Assembly: GCF_000158915.1 (NCBI RefSeq)
Contig: NZ_GG657754.1
Span: 10,312,152 to 10,376,151, forward strand
Source: Streptomyces himastatinicus ATCC 53653
Lineage (GTDB): Bacteria > Actinomycetota > Actinomycetes > Streptomycetales > Streptomycetaceae
Reading direction: 5' to 3'
DNA length: 64,000 bases
Shown here: positions 1-8,088 of the stretch, in pieces
How positions within the stretch are numbered: the first letter of the stretch is position 1
How the letters are laid out: each line of letters opens with the position of its first letter
Translations under genes and position numbers: made by a program
The notes under the pieces: model-generated
Told to the model about the DNA's origin: nothing
Seen by the model: only the letters and a program-made list of their open reading frames with translations
Database searches by the model: none

Positions 1-381
1 GATCTGGGTGACCTCCACGAAGTTCACGTTCCGGGACAGCAGAACGAGCGGGAAATCCCGCGCCCGGCAGGCGTCCACCAGCTCCGACGGCGGCTCGTGG
101 TACCGCCGGACCAGCTCGATGACCAGGCCCGCGGCACCGATGTCCGCCAGCTCCTCCACGTACCGGCGCACCAGCGCGGGGTCCTCGGGCAGCGGCATCC
201 CGGTGGTGAGGACCAGCTCCCCGCCCTTGAGGAAGGACGCCGGGTCGAGCAGTTCGGTGATGTGGACCCAGCGGACCGGACGGGACAGCTGATCATGGCC
301 GGACACCACCTCCGGTTGCCCGGCGGCCAGCACCGGCAGCCGCAGCGCGTCGCCGAGGGTGAGCGGAGCGGAGCCGTTCAT
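1..381 (-). CDS. PucR-family transcriptional regulator, N-terminal part (cut by window edge)
   Basis: Only the first 127 codons are inside the window, starting from ATG at 381. The product begins MNGSAPLTLGDALRLPVL and continues with the PucR N-terminal domain pattern: a W-V-H-I-T-E-L-L-D motif around residue 40, then GELVLTTGMPL, then an alternating hydrophobic Rossmann-like section ending RDFPLVLLSRNVNFVEVTQI. In the family this ligand-sensing half is followed by a C-terminal helix-turn-helix, which lies outside the window. The gene is divergent from a GABA aminotransferase/semialdehyde dehydrogenase pair, so by analogy with PucR-type activators of nitrogen-compound catabolism it probably controls that pair. 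Family assignment is firm; the target is inferred from position. Confidence 0.85.
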   Translation of the reverse strand, partial: MNGSAPLTLGDALRLPVLAAGQPEVVSGHDQLSRPVRWVHITELLDPASFLKGGELVLTTGMPLPEDPALVRRYVEELADIGAAGLVIELVRRYHEPPSELVDACRARDFPLVLLSRNVNFVEVTQI

Positions 382-436
382 GCAGGCCACTCTGGCAAGC
401 CGGCCGACCGGGCGCAACCATCGGTCACGGGTCTCC

Positions 437-480
437 TTGACAAAGTGTCCACCCGGTTCCGGTTGACACAACGTCCATCC
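437..480. promoter_or_regulatory. Direct repeat in the pucR-gabT divergent intergenic region
   Basis: TTGACAAAGTGTCCACCC at 437-454 and TTGACACAACGTCCATCC at 463-480 match at 14 of 18 positions and are 26 bp apart from start to start. Two similarly oriented copies between a regulator and its likely target are what an activator of the PucR type would be expected to bind. Each copy also opens with a perfect TTGACA, so one could double as a -35 box. Function is inferred. Confidence 0.45.
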
Positions 481-498
481 CGATCAGCTGCCCGCGAC

Positions 499-512
499 AC
501 AATGATCATTGT
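499..512. promoter_or_regulatory. 14-bp perfect palindrome upstream of the aminotransferase
   Basis: ACAATGATCATTGT reads the same on both strands. It lies 83 bp upstream of the aminotransferase ATG and 19 bp after the second direct repeat. It is AT-rich against a very GC-rich background, which makes a chance origin less likely, and is a plausible operator or promoter-proximal protein site. No binding protein can be assigned from sequence. Confidence 0.4.
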
Positions 513-594
513 CTTTCCCCGGTCCGCTCCCGCACGCTCGTATAAGCCCGAAGCAGTCCGGTCCACCGCCGTTCCGTGGGTGTTGGGAGAGATC

Positions 595-1857
595 ATGACC
601 AATCTGTCGCCGCAGCTCCGCCAAGCCACTCCGGTGGTCGCCGTCCGCGGAGAGGGGGCCTACCTCCACGGCGAGGACGGACGGCGCTATCTGGACTTCA
701 CCGCGGGCATCGGCGTCACCAGCACCGGGCACTGCCACCCGAAGGTCGTCGCCGCCGCCCAGGAGCAGGTCGGCACCCTCATCCACGGTCAGTACACGAC
801 CGTCATGCACAAGCCGCTCCAGCGGCTGACCGCCAAGCTCGGCGAGGTGCTGCCCGAGGGCCTCGACAGCCTGTTCTTCAACAACTCCGGCTCCGAGGCC
901 GTCGAGTCCGCGCTGCGCCTCGCCCGCCAGGCCACCGGCCGCCCGAACGTCCTGGTCTGCCACGGCGGCTTCCACGGCCGCACCGTCGCCGCCGCGTCCA
1001 TGACCACCTCCGGGACCCGCTTCCGCTCCGGCTTCTCGCCCCTGATGAGCGGCGCCATCGTGACCCCGTTCCCCACCGCCTACCGGTACGGCTGGGACGA
1101 GGAGACCGCGACCCGGTTCGCGCTGAAGGAACTGGACTACGTCCTCCAGACCATCTCCTCGCCCGACGACACCGCGGCGATCATCGTCGAGCCGGTGCTG
1201 GGCGAGGGCGGCTACGTACCCGCCACCGAGGGCTTCCTCCAGGGGCTGCGCGAGCGGGCCGACCGCCATGGCTTCCTGCTCATCCTGGACGAGGTCCAGA
1301 CCGGCGTCGGCCGCACCGGGCGGTTCTGGGGCCATGACCACTTCGGGGTCCGCCCCGACATCCTGATCACCGCCAAGGGCCTGGCCAGCGGCTTCCCGCT
1401 GTCCGGCATCGCCGCCTCCGAGGAACTGATGGCCAAGGCCTGGCCCGGCTCCCAGGGCGGCACCTACGGCGCCAACGCGGTCGCCTGCGCCGCCGCCGCG
1501 GCCACCCTCGACGTCGTACGCGAGGAGAACCTCGTCGCCAACGCCGACGCCATGGGCGCCCGGCTGCGCTCCGGCCTGGAGGACGTCGCCGCGAAGACCC
1601 CCGCCATCGGCGACGTACGCGGCCTCGGCCTCATGCTGGCCAGCGAATTCGTCACCGAGGACGGCGAACCCGACCCGGCGACCGCGGGCCGCGTGCAGCG
1701 CGCCGCCGTGGACGAGGGACTGTTGCTGCTCCTGTGCGGCGCCTGGAACCATGTGGTCCGGATGATCCCCGCGCTGGTCGTCGACGAAGCGGCGATCGAC
1801 GAGGGACTGCGCGCCTGGTCCGCCGCCGTGAGCGCCGGTACCTCCGGCACGGCCTGA
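595..1857 (+). CDS. gabT: Class III aminotransferase, probably 4-aminobutyrate aminotransferase
   Basis: The 420-residue product is a pyridoxal-phosphate enzyme of the class III (ornithine/GABA) fold. Visible landmarks are FNNSGSEAVESALRLAR near residue 100 (cofactor phosphate loop), LILDEVQTGVGRTGRFW near 230 (the Asp that contacts the pyridine nitrogen), and LITAKGLASGFPLSG near 260, whose lysine should form the Schiff base. Length is normal for the family. The ATG at 595 follows GGGAGAG. About 107 bp downstream lies a succinate-semialdehyde dehydrogenase-like gene, so the pair would convert GABA to succinate through the semialdehyde. Other omega-amino acids are possible substrates, since this family is broad. 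The divergent PucR-type gene is the likely regulator. Confidence 0.85.
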   Translation: MTNLSPQLRQATPVVAVRGEGAYLHGEDGRRYLDFTAGIGVTSTGHCHPKVVAAAQEQVGTLIHGQYTTVMHKPLQRLTAKLGEVLPEGLDSLFFNNSGSEAVESALRLARQATGRPNVLVCHGGFHGRTVAAASMTTSGTRFRSGFSPLMSGAIVTPFPTAYRYGWDEETATRFALKELDYVLQTISSPDDTAAIIVEPVLGEGGYVPATEGFLQGLRERADRHGFLLILDEVQTGVGRTGRFWGHDHFGVRPDILITAKGLASGFPLSGIAASEELMAKAWPGSQGGTYGANAVACAAAAATLDVVREENLVANADAMGARLRSGLEDVAAKTPAIGDVRGLGLMLASEFVTEDGEPDPATAGRVQRAAVDEGLLLLLCGAWNHVVRMIPALVVDEAAIDEGLRAWSAAVSAGTSGTA

Positions 1858-1964
1858 CGCGGCCGCGCGCCGCCCCTCAGCGGCCGCGCCGCCCATCACC
1901 CTCGGGAACCCCGGCCGCCGCCCGCCACCTGCGCGGGCGGCGGCCACAGAAGGAGAATGCCGCC

Positions 1965-3446
1965 ATGTCTGCCCAGCCCACCCCTTCGTTCCCCGCAGCG
2001 GGCGACGTCCTCGCGACGGTGCCCAAGAAGCTGTACATCGCCGGATCGTGGTCCGACGCGGCCGGCGGCCTGACCATGCCGGTCGACGACCCGGCCACCG
2101 GCGAGGTGCTGTGCGAGGTCGCCGACGCCAGCCCCGCCGACGGACAGCGCGCGCTCGACGCCGCCCTGGACGCCCAGGAGAAGTGGGCCGCCACCGCGCC
2201 CCGCGCCCGCAGTGAGATCTTGCGCCGCGCCTACGAACTCATCATGGAGCGCGCCGACGCGCTCGCCGCCCTGATGACGGCCGAGATGGGCAAGCCGCTG
2301 GCCGAGGCGCGCGGCGAGGCCGCGTACGCCGCCGAGTTCTTCCGCTGGTTCTCCGAAGAGGCCGTCCGCATCGACGGCGGATACGCCACCATGCCCGACG
2401 GCAAGAACCGCATGCTGCTCATGCGCCGCCCCGTCGGCCCCTGTCTCCTCGTCACCCCGTGGAACTTCCCGCTGGCCATGGGCACCCGCAAGATCGGCCC
2501 GGCGATCGCCGCCGGCTGCACCATGGTGCTCAAGCCCGCCCCGCAGACACCCCTGTCCTCGCTCGCCCTCGCGGGCATCCTGGAGGAAGCCGGGCTGCCC
2601 GCCGGGGTGCTCAACGTCGTCACCACCTCCCGGGCCGGTGAGGTCGTCGAACCACTGCTGACCGGCGGCCACATCCGCAAGCTGTCCTTCACCGGCTCCA
2701 CCCAGGTCGGCCGCGTCCTGCTCGGCCAGTGCGCGCCCGCCGTGGTCCGCACCTCCATGGAGCTCGGCGGCAACGCCCCCTTCATCGTCTTCGACGACGC
2801 GGACCTCGACGTCGCGGTCGAGGGCGCCATGACCGCCAAGATGCGCAACATGGGCGAGGCCTGCACCGCCGCCAACCGCTTCTTCGTCCACTCCTCCGTC
2901 GCCGCCGACTTCGCCGACCGCCTCGCCCGGCGCATGGGCGCCCTCGAGGTCGGCCCCGGCAGCCGCCCCGGCGTCGACGTCGGCCCGCTGATCGACCGGA
3001 CGGGCCGCGGCAAGGTCGAGGAACTGGTCGCCGACGCCGTCGCGCGCGGCGCCGAGGTCCTGGTCGGCGGCAGCACTCCCGAAGGCCCCGGCTGCTTCTA
3101 CCCGCCGACCGTGCTCACCGGCGTCTCGCCCGCCAGCCGGCTGATGGAGACCGAGATCTTCGGCCCGGTCGCCGCCGTCCTCACCTTCGAGGACGAGGAC
3201 GAAGTCGTCGCCACGGCCAACAGCACCGAATGGGGCCTGGTGGGCTACGTCTTCACCCGCGACCTCAACCGCTCACTGCGGGTGAGCGAACGGCTGGAGG
3301 TCGGCATGGTCGGCCTCAACACCGGCCTGGTCTCCAACCCGGCCGCCCCCTTCGGCGGCGTCAAGCAGTCCGGCCTCGGCCGCGAGGGCGGGCGCGTCGG
3401 CATCGACGAGTTCCTCGAGTACAAGTACATCGCCACCCCGGCCTGA
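1965..3446 (+). CDS. gabD: NAD(P)-dependent succinate-semialdehyde dehydrogenase
   Basis: The 493-residue aldehyde dehydrogenase contains the oxyanion asparagine in VTPWNFPLAMG (about residue 168), the nucleotide-binding FTGSTQVGR (about 245), the general-base glutamate in SMELGGNAPF (about 267), and the catalytic cysteine in NMGEACTAANR (about 301). The C-terminus carries PFGGVKQSGLGREGG, which is characteristic of the GabD branch. An AAGGAG box sits 10 bp before the ATG. It follows the aminotransferase on the same strand and should oxidise succinate semialdehyde to succinate for entry to the TCA cycle. Exact aldehyde preference cannot be read from sequence. Confidence 0.88.
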   Translation: MSAQPTPSFPAAGDVLATVPKKLYIAGSWSDAAGGLTMPVDDPATGEVLCEVADASPADGQRALDAALDAQEKWAATAPRARSEILRRAYELIMERADALAALMTAEMGKPLAEARGEAAYAAEFFRWFSEEAVRIDGGYATMPDGKNRMLLMRRPVGPCLLVTPWNFPLAMGTRKIGPAIAAGCTMVLKPAPQTPLSSLALAGILEEAGLPAGVLNVVTTSRAGEVVEPLLTGGHIRKLSFTGSTQVGRVLLGQCAPAVVRTSMELGGNAPFIVFDDADLDVAVEGAMTAKMRNMGEACTAANRFFVHSSVAADFADRLARRMGALEVGPGSRPGVDVGPLIDRTGRGKVEELVADAVARGAEVLVGGSTPEGPGCFYPPTVLTGVSPASRLMETEIFGPVAAVLTFEDEDEVVATANSTEWGLVGYVFTRDLNRSLRVSERLEVGMVGLNTGLVSNPAAPFGGVKQSGLGREGGRVGIDEFLEYKYIATPA

Positions 3447-3561
3447 CCTGTCCTCCATCGCCGCCGGGCGGGCCGTACACCGGCCCGCCCGGGCCCCCGG
3501 CACGAGCTCGGCGGCCGATTCCCGCCAGCACACCGCCTCCGGTGCCCAGCATGCTGGGGCC

Positions 3562-4161
3562 ATGTCTCACCCCTTCGTCGGCATCATCGACCGCTATCTG
3601 CTCTCCGGTTCCGAGTTCGCCCGCAGGCTGCGCACGGTACGGTCGGACCAGTGGACGGCGCCCACCCCCTGCGCGGAATGGGACGTCCGGCACCTCGTCA
3701 ACCACATGACCCGGGGCAACCTCAACTACATCGCCCTGCTGGACGGCGGCTCGGCCGCCGATTTCCTCCGGCTCCGGGACGAGGACGCCCTGGGCGGCGA
3801 TCCGGTGGGCGCGTACACCCGCTCGGTGCGGGACTGCGCCGAGGCGTTCCGCAGGCCCGGCGCCCTCCAGCAGATCCTGGACTACCCCCTCGGCCCGGTG
3901 ACCGGTGATCAGGCCCTCGCCGTCCGGACCACGGATTCGCTCATTCACACCTGGGATCTGGCCCGGGCCCTCGACGCTCCCGAGGGACTCGAACCGGGGC
4001 TCGTCGCCTGGGTCGAGGACCACCTCGCCGAGATCTACGCCGGTTTTGCGGAGTCGCCCGTCTCCGCCGACACCACCCACCGCTTCTTCGCCGCCCCAGG
4101 GTCCCCGCCCCCGGCCGGGGAGACCCGGCAGGCCCGATTGCTGCGGCTGATGGGCCGCTGA
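3562..4161 (+). CDS. TIGR03086-like metal-binding protein (DinB/maleylpyruvate isomerase fold)
   Basis: The 199-residue protein has the pattern of the actinobacterial TIGR03086 family: PTPCAEWDVRHLVNHM near residue 34, where the histidine is one expected metal ligand, and SLIHTWDLARALDAPE near residue 127 with further ligands. The family belongs to the DinB/mycothiol-dependent maleylpyruvate isomerase superfamily and may act as a mycothiol-dependent enzyme, although most members have no proven reaction. The gene stands alone between the gab pair and the TerD-CAP gene, with no obvious operon partner. Specific function unknown. Confidence 0.75.
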   Translation: MSHPFVGIIDRYLLSGSEFARRLRTVRSDQWTAPTPCAEWDVRHLVNHMTRGNLNYIALLDGGSAADFLRLRDEDALGGDPVGAYTRSVRDCAEAFRRPGALQQILDYPLGPVTGDQALAVRTTDSLIHTWDLARALDAPEGLEPGLVAWVEDHLAEIYAGFAESPVSADTTHRFFAAPGSPPPAGETRQARLLRLMGR

Positions 4162-4469
4162 GCCGTGCCCGTACCTGCGAATCCGGATGATCGTGCCGCC
4201 CCGGCCCATCGGCGCGCTGACTCGACGGGTCGTGACCCTCGTCTACCGGGCAGCTCAGCGCGGCCTGGCTGCGGTGCGCGGCCAGCTGCTGTTCCGGGCG
4301 ACCACGCGTCAGCCCGTCCGGCGATTGAGGACCGGGGTCCGGGGCGGAGCCTCGGTTGCGGGAAGGGGCGGGTAGGGGAAAAGCCCCCGCCCGGAACACC
4401 GGGACAGCCCGGGAACCGCCGCCGGGGGCGGGCCGTTGGCCTGGTGGGTACGGCACGAGGAGGGGACCC
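4162..4469. other. 308-bp stretch without a recognisable gene
   Basis: Open frames here show no family motifs and lack ribosome-binding sites. The only clear signal is at the end: a strong GAGGAGGGG box at 4457-4465 preceding the ATG at 4470 of the next gene. The promoter of the TerD-CAP gene is presumably inside, but no convincing -35/-10 pair was picked out. Confidence 0.5.
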
Positions 4470-5762
4470 ATGGCCGAGTTGGTGCCCGGCGGTCAACCAA
4501 CCGCTGCCGGACGGCACGCTGACCATCCGCGTCCCAGGCCCCTTCGACCTGTCCGCACTGATCACCGGCGACGACGGAAAGGTCGCGGGCGACGCCGACT
4601 TCGTCTTCTTCAACCAGCCCACCGCCCCCGGCACCCGGGTCGACGGAGACACCATCACCGTGCGGCCCGGGCAGCTGCGCCCCGGCGCCAGCCGGGTCAC
4701 CGTCGTCGTCAGCCCCGCCGACCCCGGCACCCCGCTGGGGCGGCTGCCCGTGCCCGTCATGAGCGTCACCGGAAGCGGCGGCGGCGCTCCGCTGGCCCGC
4801 TTCGCCCCGCCGCGCCCCGGGGCGGAGACGGTGCTGCTGCTCGCCGAGATCTACCGGCGCGGCACCCGGTGGAAGGTGCGGGCGATCGCCAGGGGTACGC
4901 GGACGGGCTGGCCGGGGTGGCGCGCGACTTCGGCGTGGACGTAGCGGACGACGGCACCGCGGAGCACCCGCCCGCGCCACCGCCCGGCGACGACGGATTC
5001 CTCGGGCTCGTCAACGCCGCCCGGTCCCGGCACGGCGTACCACCCGTGACCCTCGACCCGCGGCTCATCCGCGCCGCCGAGGCCCATGCGGCGGCCATGG
5101 CCGCCCACGGCGCGCTCGGCGCCGAGTGCCCCGACGGCACGTCGCTCTTCCACCGGATCGCCGCACACGGCTACGCACCGCTCACGGTCGCCGAGCACCT
5201 CGTCTCCGGGCCGCGCACCCCGGACGCGTTCGTCGACTACTGCCTGTCCGGTGAGGAGCGCCGCGGCCCGTTGCGGGACCCGGCGGTCACCCATGTGGGC
5301 ATCGGCCGGGCATCCGGCGCCGGAGACGTGTTCTGGACGGCGGTGTGGGCGCAGCCCTTCACCCCGGACGGGCTGCGCCGCTTCGCGTCCGAGGTGATCA
5401 CGCTCACCAACGCCGAGCGCGCCGCCGCCCGGCTGGCGCCGCTGGCCCCCGACCCGCGGCTGACGGCTGCGGCGCAGGCGCACAGCGACGACATGGTCGC
5501 CCGCGACTTCTACGACCACACCAGCCCCGAGGGCCGTCAGCCCTGGGACCGGGCGGCCACCGCCGGGGCCACCCACCGCGGTATCGGCGAGAACATCGCG
5601 TGCGGGCAGCGCGGCCCGGCGGAGGTGGTCCGCGGCTGGATGAACAGCCCCGGCCACCGTGCCAACATCCTCAAGCCCGCCTTCACCCACATAGGCGTCG
5701 GCTACGCCACGGGCAGCCGCGCCGGTACGTACTGGACCCAGGTCTTCGGCGCGAGCCGATAG
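4470..5762 (+). pseudogene. TerD-domain protein with two C-terminal CAP (SCP) domains; reading frame broken twice
   Basis: After ATG 4470 (strong GGAGGGG box) the reading is MAELVPGG. The homologous continuation NQPLPDGTLTIRVPG is then in another frame because of an extra C near 4494. The TerD-like domain (tellurium/stress-response, calcium-binding fold) runs to WKVRAI, where a G is missing near 4887, restoring the first frame at QGYADGLAGVARDFGVDV. The restored frame encodes two CAP domains. The first (about residues 175-285) is weak. The second (about 300-430) is canonical, with GENIACGQ and WMNSPGHRANIL. One insertion and one deletion cancel exactly, giving 430 residues if corrected. This suggests sequencing error rather than natural decay, although a true pseudogene is possible. 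Confidence 0.75.
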
Positions 5763-5816
5763 AGCCGATAGAGCCGAGAGAGCCGATAGAACCGACGGAA
5801 CCGAGAGGACCGACGG
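5754..5816 (+). repeat. Seven tandem 9-bp units at the 3' end of the CAP gene
   Basis: Units run AGCCGATAG (5754-5762), AGCCGATAG, AGCCGAGAG, AGCCGATAG, AACCGACGG, AACCGAGAG and GACCGACGG (to 5816). The first contains the TAG stop of the CAP-domain gene. In an alternative frame the array encodes a run of Glu-Pro-x tripeptides. It ends just before the stop codon of the convergent peptidoglycan-binding protein gene. Such arrays expand and contract by replication slippage. Confidence 0.75.
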
Positions 5817-5819
5817 CCG

Positions 5820-6557
5820 TCAGGTGATGGCGCCGGTCCGGGACTCCAGGTCGCGGCGCGTGGCATCGCCGTACACCCCGTCCTCGTCGCCGCGGATCCC
5901 GTACCACAGCTGGAAGCGGGCCACGGCCTCGGTGAGGGTCTGGTCGTACCGGCCGTTGACCTGTCCGTCCCGATAGACGTCGGGAATCTTCAGCAGCCGC
6001 GTCTGGAGCTCGGAGACCTGCGGACCGCTGTCCCCCTGGCTCAGCACACCGGCCTGGCTCCCCGGCGGCGCGGGGACCGCCGTCGTGGGAGCGGCGGACG
6101 CGGTCGGCGAACGGCCGGGATCCGACGCCGTGGGGCCGCCGCCCGGCGAGGCGACGTTGATGGCCGCGCCGCCGGGGAGGAGCAGGACGAGCGCGAGGGC
6201 GACGCCCAGCCCGACCCCCGCGACGATCAGCACCGCGGTGCGGGGATGGCGCCGTACGGTCGCGGACGGCGGGACAGCGGGCTCGGGCGGCGGGTTCGCG
6301 GCGCCCCAGGAGTCGGACGCCGAGACGCGGGCGGGATCGATCTCCTGGGTTTCGTCCTCGGCGAACCGGTCCGCCTCCGGAGGAGGCACGTCACCCGTTT
6401 CCCCCGGGGGCCGGAACAGATGCAGGTCCTCCATCCATTCCTCCACCGGCCCGTCCGCGTCCTCGCCGGACTCCGGATCCGGCCCCGCACGGAAGATCGC
6501 GGTCGGCTCGATCACGTGACGCCCGCCCGTCCGGTCGGGATCGGTTTCGGCTGCCAT
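5820..6557 (-). CDS. Membrane-anchored peptidoglycan-binding domain protein
   Basis: The 245-residue protein starts at ATG 6557, chosen because AAGGAGG lies 6 bp upstream; an earlier in-frame ATG at 6578 has none. Residues 1-105 are acidic and proline-rich and probably cytoplasmic. One transmembrane helix follows (AVLIVAGVGLGVALALVLLL, about 107-126), then a low-complexity Ala/Pro/Ser/Thr linker. The C-terminal 75 residues form a peptidoglycan-binding type 1 domain (GDSGPQVSELQTRLLKI, NGRYDQTLTEAVARFQ, GVYGDATRRDL). The topology suggests a sensor or anchor that touches the wall outside the membrane. It is convergent with the CAP-domain gene. No catalytic domain is present. Confidence 0.8.
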   Translation of the reverse strand: MAAETDPDRTGGRHVIEPTAIFRAGPDPESGEDADGPVEEWMEDLHLFRPPGETGDVPPPEADRFAEDETQEIDPARVSASDSWGAANPPPEPAVPPSATVRRHPRTAVLIVAGVGLGVALALVLLLPGGAAINVASPGGGPTASDPGRSPTASAAPTTAVPAPPGSQAGVLSQGDSGPQVSELQTRLLKIPDVYRDGQVNGRYDQTLTEAVARFQLWYGIRGDEDGVYGDATRRDLESRTGAIT

Positions 6558-6742
6558 ACAGACCTCCTTGTGCCCCACGCCATTCAGCGGGGGATACGGA
6601 CGGAAGTCCGGGAAGACTCAAGCCGATCGCCATTCAGCGATCGCGGAGCCGTGACGTTCACCCGACTGCCGCGCCCGGTGCCGGGCGCCCGGAGGGAATC
6701 GATACGGAGCGGCCCCGGAAGCACGCCGAAGGGAGCACATCG

Positions 6743-7984
6743 ATGGAGCGGACCACATGTTGCGTGGTGGGCGGCGGTCCCGCCGGGATGGTCCTCGGGC
6801 TGCTGCTGGCCCGGGCGGGCGTGGACGTCACCGTCCTGGAGAAACACGGCGACTTCCTCCGCGACTTCCGCGGCGACACCGTGCATCCCAGCACCCTGGC
6901 ACTGCTGGAGGACCTGGGCCTGGCCGAGCGGTTCGCCGCGCTGCCGCAGCGTCATGTCCACTCGGTCCAGCTGCCGATCGGCGTGGACGGGGAGCTGTTC
7001 ACCGTCGGCGATCTGAGCGCGCTGCCGGGCCCGTACAACTACGTAGCGATGGTGCCGCAGTGGGATCTGCTGAACCTGCTGGCGGACGAGGCCGGGAAGG
7101 AGCCGTCGTTCCATCTGCGGATGAACACCGAGGCCACCTCCTTCATCGAGGAGCGCGGCCGGATCACCGGGGTGCGCTACCGCACCGCCGAGGGCGACGC
7201 CGGTGAGCTGCGGGCCGCCCTCACGGTGGCCTGCGACGGCCGTGGTTCGCTGGCCCGGCAGCTGCCCGAGCTGGGGCTGCGGGAGTTCACCTGCCCGATG
7301 GACGCCTGGTGGTTCCGGCTGCCGCGGCAGGAAGGCGATCCGAGGGGGCTGGTGGGCAACGTCGGCGACCGCTTCCTGACCGCCATGATCGACCGCGGTG
7401 ACTACTGGCAGTGCGCCGTGCTGATCCCCAAGGGCGCCGACGCCACCCGCCGCGCGGGCGGTCTGGACCGGTTCCTGGCCGCGTTCGCGGACGCCACCCC
7501 GTGGATGGGCGACCGCGAGCCGGAGCTGCGCTCCTGGGACGAGGTGAAGCTGCTGGACGTACGGCTGGACCGGCTGCGCCGCTGGCACCGGCCCGGGCTG
7601 CTGTGCATCGGCGACGCGGCGCACGCCATGTCGCCCGTCTTCGGCATCGGCATCAACCTCGCCGTCGAGGACGCCGTCGCCGCCGCCCGGCATCTGGCCG
7701 GGCCGCTGCGCGACGGCACGGTGGGCCTGCACGCCGTCCGCGCCGTCCAGCGCCGCCGCTGGCCCACCGCCGCAGGCACCCAGGCGCTCCAGCGCATCGC
7801 CCACGCCCGGGTCATCGCGCCGCTGCTCGAGGGGCGGTCACCGCTCGGCGACGGCAGGAAGCCGCTGCGGCTGGCGGAGGTGCTGACGAAGGCGCCGTGG
7901 CTCAAGCGGGCCCCGGCGTACTTCCTCGCGTACGGCGCGAAGCGCGAGCGGCCGCCGGTCGCGTCGCTGCTGCGCGGGGATTAG
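6743..7984 (+). CDS. FAD-dependent monooxygenase (PF01494-type aromatic hydroxylase family)
   Basis: The 413-residue flavoprotein opens with the dinucleotide-binding CCVVGGGPAGMVLGLLLARAG and has the second FAD motif LLCIGDAAHAMSPVFGIGINLAVEDA near residue 290. The DG motif region TVACDGRGSLARQL is around residue 165. This arrangement is typical of p-hydroxybenzoate-hydroxylase-like single-component monooxygenases, which use NAD(P)H and oxygen. No neighbour identifies the substrate; the gene stands alone and is convergent with a permease gene. Antibiotic-inactivating, aromatic-degrading and biosynthetic roles are all possible. Confidence 0.82.
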   Translation: MERTTCCVVGGGPAGMVLGLLLARAGVDVTVLEKHGDFLRDFRGDTVHPSTLALLEDLGLAERFAALPQRHVHSVQLPIGVDGELFTVGDLSALPGPYNYVAMVPQWDLLNLLADEAGKEPSFHLRMNTEATSFIEERGRITGVRYRTAEGDAGELRAALTVACDGRGSLARQLPELGLREFTCPMDAWWFRLPRQEGDPRGLVGNVGDRFLTAMIDRGDYWQCAVLIPKGADATRRAGGLDRFLAAFADATPWMGDREPELRSWDEVKLLDVRLDRLRRWHRPGLLCIGDAAHAMSPVFGIGINLAVEDAVAAARHLAGPLRDGTVGLHAVRAVQRRRWPTAAGTQALQRIAHARVIAPLLEGRSPLGDGRKPLRLAEVLTKAPWLKRAPAYFLAYGAKRERPPVASLLRGD

Positions 7985-8018
7985 GGGCCGCGTACGACGA
8001 CGGGCCGCGTACGACGAC
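7985..8018. repeat. 17-bp perfect tandem duplication
   Basis: GGGCCGCGTACGACGAC occurs twice back to back (7985-8001 and 8002-8018), directly after the monooxygenase stop codon and directly before the terminator hairpin. Confidence 0.85.
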
Positions 8019-8058
8019 GGGGCCGGGTGCGCAGAAACGTATCTGCACACCCGGCCCC
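8019..8058. terminator. Bidirectional hairpin terminator between convergent genes
   Basis: The arms are GGGGCCGGGTGCGCAGA (8019-8035) and TCTGCACACCCGGCCCC (8042-8058) with a 6-base loop. They pair over 17 positions with one mismatch. There is no U tract, as is usual in Streptomyces. It sits between the monooxygenase (ends 7984) and the permease (ends 8089 on the other strand) and can serve both. Confidence 0.85.
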
Positions 8059-8088
8059 GCGGCATCGCGGTTCCGACGAGCCCTCGGC

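Noticed and set aside
97-594. Extended N-terminus of the aminotransferase reaching back to position 97
   Set aside because: It crosses the divergent PucR gene and the regulatory intergenic region and lacks similarity; the ATG at 595 matches the family start.
5754-5816. CRISPR-like repeats
   Set aside because: Units are 9 bp with no spacers; this is a simple tandem repeat.
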